10,194 nucleotides of DNA from Limnohabitans sp. (GTDB taxonomy: Bacteria; Planctomycetota; Phycisphaerae; Phycisphaerales; SM1A02). The notes under the pieces were generated by a model. It was not told the origin of the DNA. It did not search any database and saw only the letters and a program-made list of their open reading frames with translations. The translations under genes and the position numbers were made by a program. The stretch is from contig JASGCF010000090.1 in assembly GCA_030054275.1 (NCBI GenBank), forward strand, positions 1 through 10,194, written 5' to 3'. Below, one piece after another: positions 5,740 to 10,194 of the stretch (positions within the stretch are counted from its first letter, which is position 1; each line of letters starts with the position of its first letter).

Positions 5740-7170
5740 ATGGTCGCTCCAAATCAAGGCGCTTCAAATCAAGTCGCAAGCCAAACGACAGTGCAAAGCG
5801 GAAAGAACAACTCGCCAGTCAACTCCACCAATGCAGCCCCGATATCCGGGGCAAACACGGGTGGTCGGCTTTCAGGGACGAATCCAATGCCATTACCAAC
5901 GACAATGACAACGACAATGACAACGACAACGCCAACAAGCTCCAACACATCAAATAGCACTGCCTCAAGTACTCGTGTCTCAAGCAGCACGCAGAGCACC
6001 ATTGAAGAAAAGCCACGCGAAGAGAAGCCACGGGCATCTGCTGCAGCAGCAACCGTGCCGACACTTTCAAAGGCTGAGGCGGCCAAACTTGCGCAGAAGG
6101 CGGATGAGGAACGCAAGGGCAAACTCGCAGCGATTGAGCGTGCCATGGGAGCGATTGAAAAGGCCTACGGCAAGGGCTCGATCATGAAGCTCGACGGCGA
6201 CTCGCTTGCCCCGATCCCATCGATTGCAACTGGTGCATTGAGTCTTGATCTTGCTCTCGGTGGCCGCGGTCTCCCGCGCGGCCGCATCATCGAAATCTTT
6301 GGCCCAGAGTCTTCAGGTAAGACAACCTTGGCGCTCACAGTGGTCGCGAACGCACAGAAGACCGGCGGTGTAGCAGCGTTTATTGACGCAGAGCACGCAC
6401 TTGATCCATCATGGGCGAAGCGCATTGGTGTCAATCTTGACGAAATGTTGGTTTCACAGCCAGATACAGGTGAGCAGGCGCTTGAGATCTGCGAAATGCT
6501 TGTTCGCTCGAATGCGGTCGACATCATCGTGGTCGACTCGGTTGCAGCGCTCATTCCAAAGGCTGAAATCGAAGGCGAAATGGGTGATTCTGTAGTCGGT
6601 TTGCAGGCACGCTTGATGTCGCAGGCTATGCGAAAACTGACTGGCGCCATCGCCAAGAGTGAATGCATCGTGATCTTCATCAATCAGTTGCGTGAGAAGA
6701 TCGGTGTGATGTTCGGTTCGCCTGAAACGACAACAGGTGGTAAGGCGTTGAAGTTCTATGCGTCTGTGCGCATCGATATTCGTCGTATCGGGGCAATCAA
6801 AGATGGCGACAAGAATGTCGGGAACCGTGTTCGTGCCAAGGTTGTGAAGAACAAAATCGCGCCACCGTTCCGCGAGGCTGAGTTTGACATCATGTTCAGT
6901 GAGGGTATTTCCACGACCGGTGACCTTGTCGACCTCGCCGCAGAAGACGGAATCATCGAGAAGGCCGGTGCATGGTTTAGCTACAAGGGAACTCGCATTG
7001 GGCAGGGACGCGAGAACGCGAAGGCGTTTATCAAGGACAACCCAGCGATGTTCGCAGATATCCGTCAGCGTGTCGTAGAGAAGCGCTTGGCCGCAGCCAA
7101 TGAAGCGTTGAAGGGGAAGAGCACTGCTCCGAAGGGCGGTGGCGACGATGACGAGGATGAAGACGAGTAA
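5740..7170 (+). CDS. recA: RecA recombinase with long low-complexity N-terminal extension
   Basis: RecA forms ATP-dependent filaments on single-stranded DNA for strand exchange and stimulates LexA self-cleavage. The 476-residue product is about 120 longer than usual (about 350). The conserved core starts near residue 128 with KLAAIERAMGAIEKAYGKGS. Walker A GPESSGKTT is at 188-196, FIDAEHALD with catalytic-type E218 at 214-222, Walker B DIIVVDS at 261-267, and the L2 loop region runs from INQLREKIG to TTTGGKALKFY (about 314-340). The protein ends in an acidic tail, DDDEDEDE, as in many RecA proteins. Residues 1-127 are Ser/Thr/Asn/Ala-rich, then charged, and match no domain I know. The ATG at 5740 is chosen because AGAAGGGGA sits 6 nt before it and no good start lies nearer the core. 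The frame extends to a TTG at 5566, but that would read through the operator region. Confidence 0.96.
   Translation: MVAPNQGASNQVASQTTVQSGKNNSPVNSTNAAPISGANTGGRLSGTNPMPLPTTMTTTMTTTTPTSSNTSNSTASSTRVSSSTQSTIEEKPREEKPRASAAAATVPTLSKAEAAKLAQKADEERKGKLAAIERAMGAIEKAYGKGSIMKLDGDSLAPIPSIATGALSLDLALGGRGLPRGRIIEIFGPESSGKTTLALTVVANAQKTGGVAAFIDAEHALDPSWAKRIGVNLDEMLVSQPDTGEQALEICEMLVRSNAVDIIVVDSVAALIPKAEIEGEMGDSVVGLQARLMSQAMRKLTGAIAKSECIVIFINQLREKIGVMFGSPETTTGGKALKFYASVRIDIRRIGAIKDGDKNVGNRVRAKVVKNKIAPPFREAEFDIMFSEGISTTGDLVDLAAEDGIIEKAGAWFSYKGTRIGQGRENAKAFIKDNPAMFADIRQRVVEKRLAAANEALKGKSTAPKGGGDDDEDEDE
5898..5933 (+). repeat. Three 12-bp tandem repeats in the recA extension
   Basis: AACGACAATGAC occurs twice (5898-5909, 5910-5921), followed by AACGACAACGCC (5922-5933). 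The period is four codons and encodes the T-T-M-T-T-T-M-T-T-T-T run of the N-terminal extension. Slippage could change its length without breaking the frame, so the extension may vary among strains. Confidence 0.75.
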
Positions 7171-7345
7171 ATATCGGGGATGGCAACGCTGCTTGGGCCG
7201 AAATTTGCGCAGGTCGTGTCGGAGCGACATTGCACATGTTCGGCCTCAGAAGTGAGCCTGATCGGGAGACGAGTCGGATTGATGTGACGCACCGCGATTC
7301 ATGGTGCCGTTGCTGTCTCCTTCCCGCAGCACGATCCATTCGCGT
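7171..7345 (+). other. recA 3' untranslated region or small-RNA candidate; no gene seen
   Basis: There is no credible coding frame between the recA stop and its terminator. Modest pairing is possible: GGGAGAC (7264-7270) with GTCTCC (7315-7320), enclosing GCACC (7289-7293) with GGTGC (7303-7307). This might be a structured 3' tail or a small RNA ending at the terminator. No promoter was recognised for a separate transcript. Confidence 0.25.
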
Positions 7346-7393
7346 AGCGCAGGTGGGGTGACGAGCATTGCTCGTCGCTCCGCCTGCGTTTTT
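7346..7393 (+). terminator. Strong rho-independent terminator after recA
   Basis: A 19-bp stem (left arm 7348-7366, right arm 7370-7388) closes on a 3-base ATT loop and is followed by five T at 7389-7393. The upper stem is GACGAGC/GCTCGTC. All three departures from Watson-Crick pairing are G-T, so an RNA stem would be unbroken. Orientation suits transcription from recA, about 180 bp upstream. Confidence 0.88.
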
Positions 7394-7430
7394 AGCATTG
7401 ACGCTGCTTGGAACATCCAGTTGCAGTCTC

Positions 7431-7480
7431 ACGAACGACACCGAACGACACCGAACGACACCGAACGACACCGAACGACT
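7431..7480. repeat. Five-copy decamer tandem repeat, CCGAACGACA
   Basis: Five units follow each other without gaps: ACGAACGACA, three copies of CCGAACGACA, and CCGAACGACT. The period is exactly 10 bp, about one turn of B-DNA, so the GAAC cores face the same side of the helix. The array lies between the recA terminator and the tRNA promoter, ending 22 bp before the -35. It could bind a regulator cooperatively or be simple slippage. CCGAAC also forms part of the recA operator half-site. Confidence 0.9.
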
Positions 7481-7502
7481 TTAGAAGGCCAATTCGCGAA
7501 GG

Positions 7503-7531
7503 TTGAAGACGGCTGCGCTCCGTCGTACACT
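7503..7531 (+). promoter_or_regulatory. Promoter for tRNA-Leu
   Basis: TTGAAG at 7503-7508 and TACACT at 7526-7531 are separated by exactly 17 bp, matching a housekeeping sigma factor promoter. Transcription would start about 10 nt before the mature tRNA 5' end at 7550. No coding frame competes for this stretch. Confidence 0.65.
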
Positions 7532-7549
7532 CTTGCCTTCCATTTCCTC

Positions 7550-7630
7550 GCGGTCGTGGCGGAATGGCAGACGCGCTAGTTTCAGGTACTAGTGGGGCAA
7601 CCCGTGGAGGTTCAAGTCCTCTCGACCGCA
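7550..7630 (+). tRNA. tRNA-Leu, anticodon CAG
   Basis: The cloverleaf is complete. The acceptor stem pairs GCGGTCG (7550-7556) with CGACCGC (7623-7629), followed by discriminator A7630. The anticodon stem CTAGT/ACTAG encloses the loop TTCAGGT, giving anticodon CAG (7583-7585), which reads CUG. A long variable arm, GGG-CAA-CCC, marks a class II tRNA. The T arm is GGAGG-TTCAAGT-CCTCT. CCA is not encoded and must be added after transcription. The gene stands alone with its own promoter and terminator. Confidence 0.97.
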
Positions 7631-7635
7631 TGAAG

Positions 7636-7668
7636 CAGCGGACCCAATTGGGTCCGCTGTTTGTTTTT
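7636..7668 (+). terminator. Terminator of the tRNA-Leu transcript
   Basis: A perfect 24-nt palindrome with arms CAGCGGACCC and GGGTCCGCTG around AATT (7636-7659) is followed by a T-rich run, TTTGTTTTT (7660-7668). It starts 5 nt after the tRNA, the usual place for a rho-independent stop. Confidence 0.9.
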
Positions 7669-7709
7669 GCTGCTGTCTAGCGCATTTTCGACGGCCCATG
7701 CACGAGACC

Positions 7710-7760
7710 ATGAGAGGAGACATTGTGATCGCATATACCATTTTCACATGCACGCCATGA
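7710..7760 (+). CDS. Possible leader ORF overlapping the PQQ-type gene
   Basis: A 16-codon frame runs from the ATG at 7710 to TGA at 7758-7760. A nested GTG start at 7725 (11 codons) has GAGAGGAGA just upstream, the best Shine-Dalgarno in this area. The TGA overlaps the ATG at 7757 of the next gene as ATGA, an arrangement typical of translational coupling. The next gene has no ribosome binding site of its own. The peptide from the GTG would read MIAYTIFTCTP and resembles nothing I know. It may be only a chance frame. Confidence 0.3.
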   Translation: MRGDIVIAYTIFTCTP

Positions 7761-8071
7761 CAACCGACGACCTGCTCTTTGTGAGTTTCAGCGGCAAGGT
7801 GATTGCACTTCATCGTGAGGACGGGACCGTCATTTGGAAGTGGAAGGCTCCGAAGGGTGGAGGCGGACTTGTGACGCTGCTTCCTGATGGGGATCGGCTT
7901 TACGCATCGTGTCAGGGATACACATGGGCGTTGGATCCATGTAACGGAGCAGAACTTTGGTTTCAACCACTGAAGGGGGAAGGCCTCGGAACTCCGATGC
8001 TTGCGACGATGCGTTGCGCAAGCCCCGTGCCGCCGACTGACGCGGACGCGCAGGCGAGTAAAGCCGAGTAA
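7757..8071 (+). CDS. Small PQQ/beta-propeller-repeat protein
   Basis: This 104-residue protein carries two blades of the PQQ-like propeller type: VSFSGKVIALHREDGTVIWKW at about 9-29 (usual G-x-V-x-A-L-D-x-x-T-G-x-x-x-W) and RLYASCQGYTWALD plus G-A-E-L-W at about 47-68. A P-L-K-G-E-G-L-G-T-P-M-L-A-T-M-R ending follows. Full propeller proteins such as BamB are about 400 residues. From memory, short stand-alone proteins of this design occur in planctomycetes, so this need not be a fragment. No signal peptide is seen; function is unknown. The ATG at 7757 is preferred; 7748 is an in-frame alternative. The frame can be opened to a TTG at 7661, but that lies inside the tRNA terminator. The last residues and stop codon are formed by decamer repeats, so the C-terminal tail may be a recent addition. 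Confidence 0.72.
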   Translation: MTTDDLLFVSFSGKVIALHREDGTVIWKWKAPKGGGGLVTLLPDGDRLYASCQGYTWALDPCNGAELWFQPLKGEGLGTPMLATMRCASPVPPTDADAQASKAE

Positions 8072-8120
8072 AGCAAAAGCCTCGTAATGCCTCGTAATGC
8101 CTCGTAACGCCTCGTAACAA
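8055..8120. repeat. Decamer array between convergent genes (CGAGTAAAGC and CTCGTAATGC units)
   Basis: Two units of CGAGTAAAGC (8055-8074) are followed, after six bases, by four units of CTCGTAATGC and close variants (8081-8120). Both decamers share GTAA-N-GC, so they look like diverged versions of one repeat. The array covers the stop codon of the PQQ-type gene and reaches to 4 bp from the stop of the cysteine desulfurase gene. No hairpin with a T-tract is present, so no terminator is called here. Confidence 0.88.
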
Positions 8121-8124
8121 ATCG

Positions 8125-9309
8125 TCACGAGATCGCTGTAGAGCTCGATGCACGAAGTCTTGCGACGGCTGCAATGACGCGGGATGTGGCCTCCTCAATC
8201 TCAGCCTTCGTCGTCTCTCGTGAGAGACTAAAGCGAATCGAGCCGTGCGCGATTTCTGGTGCGACTCCCATCGCAAGGAGCACGGGCGATGGATCGAGGG
8301 ATCCAGAAGAGCACGCTGCACCGGCGGAGGCGTCGACACCGCGTTCGGAAAGAAGCATCAAGATCGCTTCCGCCTCGAGTCGCGCGAATCCGAGATTCGA
8401 GGTGTTCCAGAGTCGAGGCGTTGTGTGGGCGTGTGGCACTGCGTTGGTCGCGTGACACACAGTTGTTTCGAACGAGTCACGAAGGATCGCCCCGCGTGTA
8501 GCGCCATCCGTCGCGAGCCATTCCTGTGCCAATGCGGCTGCGACGCCAAACCCAGCGATCGCTGGAACATTTTCAGTCCCGCCTCGGCGATCGCGTTCCT
8601 GTGGGCCGCCGATGCACTGCGGTTCAACGCGAATAGTTCGTCTCACATACAGGGCGCCCACGCCTTTGGGTCCATGAAACTTATGCGCAGCGAAACTTGC
8701 GAGATCTATTTGGAGCGCTGCGAAATCGGTGTGCATTTTTCCGACCCACTGCGTTGCGTCTGTGTGAAAGCGAACGCCGCGCTCACGGCACAGAGCACCC
8801 GCGCGCGCAACATCTGTGATCGCACCAGTTTCGTTGTTTGCCCACATGAGGCTTACAAGCGCAATCTCATCGCTGCGATCATCGAGCAACTCTTCGAGCG
8901 ATTCGAGATCCGGCGTTCCATGCGCATTTCTGTCGGCGGGAAGCCAAACAACTTCATAGCCGTCTTTCTCCATGCGCTGCGCAAGTTCGCGAACAGCGCT
9001 GTGTTCAAACGCCGTCGTCACAAGCACACGACGATTTGGCGTTGCTCGCGCGAGGTGCTCGAGCGTCCCACGGATCGCAAGATTTGCGCCCTCGGTCCCG
9101 CCTGATGTCCACACAAGTTCGCGCTCTTGGCAACCCACAAGTTTTGCCACCGATTCGCGCGCGAGTTCCACGACGCGCTTCGCTTCTCCGCCGGATCGAT
9201 GCACGCTTGAAGGGTTCGCCCAAGACTCGCGCATCGCGCGCGACACAGCCTCGACCACTTCTGGAAGTGGGCGTGTGGTGGCGTTCGCATCGAGCGAGAT
9301 GCTCTGCAT
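8125..9309 (-). CDS. Cysteine desulfurase, NifS/IscS family
   Basis: This PLP enzyme takes sulfur from L-cysteine as a protein persulfide, releasing alanine, for Fe-S clusters or tRNA thiolation. From the ATG at 9309 (394 residues): SLDANATT at 5-12 (usual YLDNNATT), TSGGTEGANLA at 68-78, FEHSAV with PLP-stacking H102, ANNETG at 157-162, HTDATQ with D184, the PLP lysine K210 in AAHKFHGPKG, RRGGTENV at 241-248, catalytic C333 in SAGAACSSGSLDPS, and R359 in GSIRFSL. Length and active-site loop fit group I enzymes. It lacks the extended C-terminal tail of E. coli IscS, so nifS-like is a fair label, but no symbol is assigned because no isc, suf or nif partner is in view. GGAG lies 9 nt before the ATG. 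An in-frame GTG at 9333 overlaps the stop of the upstream gene (GTGA), so the two may be cotranscribed. Confidence 0.94.
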   Translation of the reverse strand: MQSISLDANATTRPLPEVVEAVSRAMRESWANPSSVHRSGGEAKRVVELARESVAKLVGCQERELVWTSGGTEGANLAIRGTLEHLARATPNRRVLVTTAFEHSAVRELAQRMEKDGYEVVWLPADRNAHGTPDLESLEELLDDRSDEIALVSLMWANNETGAITDVARAGALCRERGVRFHTDATQWVGKMHTDFAALQIDLASFAAHKFHGPKGVGALYVRRTIRVEPQCIGGPQERDRRGGTENVPAIAGFGVAAALAQEWLATDGATRGAILRDSFETTVCHATNAVPHAHTTPRLWNTSNLGFARLEAEAILMLLSERGVDASAGAACSSGSLDPSPVLLAMGVAPEIAHGSIRFSLSRETTKAEIEEATSRVIAAVARLRASSSTAIS

Positions 9310-9329
9310 GGAAGACTGCTCCACAGAAC

Positions 9330-10194
9330 TCACGGCGTTGACTGTGCGGGCTGCGGAATTTGTGGCTGCGCGTCACCCGGAGCCTCTGATGGGAGCGCCG
9401 TTGGTGGCAGGTTGTGTGCGTCCGCTGACTCATTCAACTCAGACTGCTTGCCATCGAGGAGTCGACGCTGGCGCGCTGTCATGCGTTGCATTTCTTGGCG
9501 TTCACGCTGATGCCATGCACGAACTTGTTCGGGGGTCATGCCCGGAAGTGGGGGCTTCGAAGCCTCAGTGGCTTCGAGCGTGCACAATGCATCAAACTGC
9601 GCCGCATGATGGTCGTCGAGCGCCTCTTGTTGAAAGGCAAATGCGTCATACGGCGTGAGCGGCATGCGAGGAGTCGCAGGCGTCGCAGCGGGAACAGGCA
9701 ATGCTGGTGGTACTGGAGCGACCGTCGGGAGCGGAGTTTGCGGCGAGGCGCGACCCGCTGGGACAACCCGCGTTGCCCCTTGCGCCCGAGCGATGGGCTG
9801 CGCGCGCTGTACGCGCGGTGCTGGTGGATTGACAAAGAAGGTCGATGACAGCGGGGGCGGCGATCCGGTGAGAAGCGGCGCGTAGACAGGGAGGCGTCCG
9901 TTGGTCGTGCGACCTCCACCCATTTGAAATCGATTCAAAACCCAAGTGATTGGCGGGCCTTGGCGCGCAAGACCGCGAGATGCAGCGAGTTGTCGCACAA
10001 GGTCGACCACATCGCGATCTCCGAGGCAGTTGGTCGCCCCGATGAAATTGGGGTTTCGTGGCTCCGGAAATCGCGCGCCATCCAACCCCTCATGATTGTG
10101 TGCCCAGTTGCCCCAAGTCCCGTGCACATCCCGAGCCATGAACTCCTGCTCGGCAACAGCAAAGTTGGTGGTGGTGAAGAAGCGATCGCTTGAA
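9330..10194 (-). CDS. Unrecognised protein with Pro/Ala-rich middle, N-terminus beyond the right edge
   Basis: I do not recognise this protein. The minus-strand frame is open from the right edge to TGA at 9330-9332, giving about 287 visible residues. An internal ATG at 10139 is probably not the start: the 18 codons upstream encode a plausible continuation, including F-F-T-T-T-N-F-A-V-A-E-Q-E-F. The first 110 residues or so are globular-looking, with HGTWGNWAHNHEGLDG and GDRDVVDLVRQLAASRG. A Pro/Ala/Val-rich linker follows (about 115-180). Then comes a charged, Gln/Arg-rich helical stretch, probably coiled coil (about 185-255), containing MTPEQVRAWHQRERQEMQRM. A Pro-rich end closes the protein. 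No catalytic motif or membrane helix is visible. The linker suggests an envelope or appendage protein, but that is only a guess. It precedes the cysteine desulfurase gene on the same strand with 20 bp between its stop and the preferred ATG, so an operon is likely. Confidence 0.75.
   Translation of the reverse strand, partial: SSDRFFTTTNFAVAEQEFMARDVHGTWGNWAHNHEGLDGARFPEPRNPNFIGATNCLGDRDVVDLVRQLAASRGLARQGPPITWVLNRFQMGGGRTTNGRLPVYAPLLTGSPPPLSSTFFVNPPAPRVQRAQPIARAQGATRVVPAGRASPQTPLPTVAPVPPALPVPAATPATPRMPLTPYDAFAFQQEALDDHHAAQFDALCTLEATEASKPPLPGMTPEQVRAWHQRERQEMQRMTARQRRLLDGKQSELNESADAHNLPPTALPSEAPGDAQPQIPQPAQSTP

Noticed and set aside
7196..7245. GGCCGAA/TTCGGCC inverted repeat as the recA terminator
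   Set aside because: The arms are 36 nt apart with no T-tract, and a far better terminator lies at 7346-7393.
7757..8071. PQQ-type gene as a truncated BamB pseudogene
   Set aside because: Two complete blades, a clean ending and no remnant of further blades on either side fit a small stand-alone protein better.
7431..8120. CRISPR-like array
   Set aside because: The decamers are directly adjacent without spacers, and no cas genes are present.

Overview
The window looks like chromosomal DNA of a planctomycete, most likely of the Phycisphaerae type. The best clue is the secreted protease at 3062-5335. It ends in two EF-hand-like loops of the form D-x-N-x-D-G-x-V-G-S-A-D followed by L-L-L-A-A-W-G, a C-terminal signature common in that group. 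Many starts lack a clear Shine-Dalgarno sequence. The assignment is inferred from protein style; no rRNA is present.

Layout from left to right: the N-terminal part of a PhoB-type response regulator (minus strand, running off the left edge) with a candidate Pho box in front of it; anmK for anhydromuropeptide recycling (minus); a divergent UDP-glucuronate decarboxylase gene, uxs (plus); two head-to-tail copies of a 165-bp palindromic, MITE-like element whose first base completes the uxs stop codon; a large secreted subtilase with PA14 and dockerin-like domains (minus); a roughly 400-bp divergent spacer with a cluster of TCTGTTCGG half-sites that I read as the SOS/LexA control region; recA (plus) with an unusual N-terminal extension of about 120 residues and an acidic tail; a strong terminator; a five-copy decamer repeat; tRNA-Leu(CAG) with its own promoter and terminator; a small PQQ/beta-propeller-type protein, possibly behind an overlapping leader ORF; a second decamer array; and a cysteine desulfurase gene (minus) closely linked to a Pro/Ala-rich protein of unknown function that runs off the right edge.

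The genes are mainly housekeeping: peptidoglycan recycling, nucleotide-sugar synthesis, DNA repair, sulfur transfer and a tRNA. I see no defence island, phage, CRISPR array or biosynthetic cluster. The points worth a second look are regulatory and structural: the recA operator cluster, the extended RecA N terminus, the paired MITEs, the decamer arrays at one-helical-turn period, the Pho box, and an AnmK in which the usual GPGN motif is replaced.
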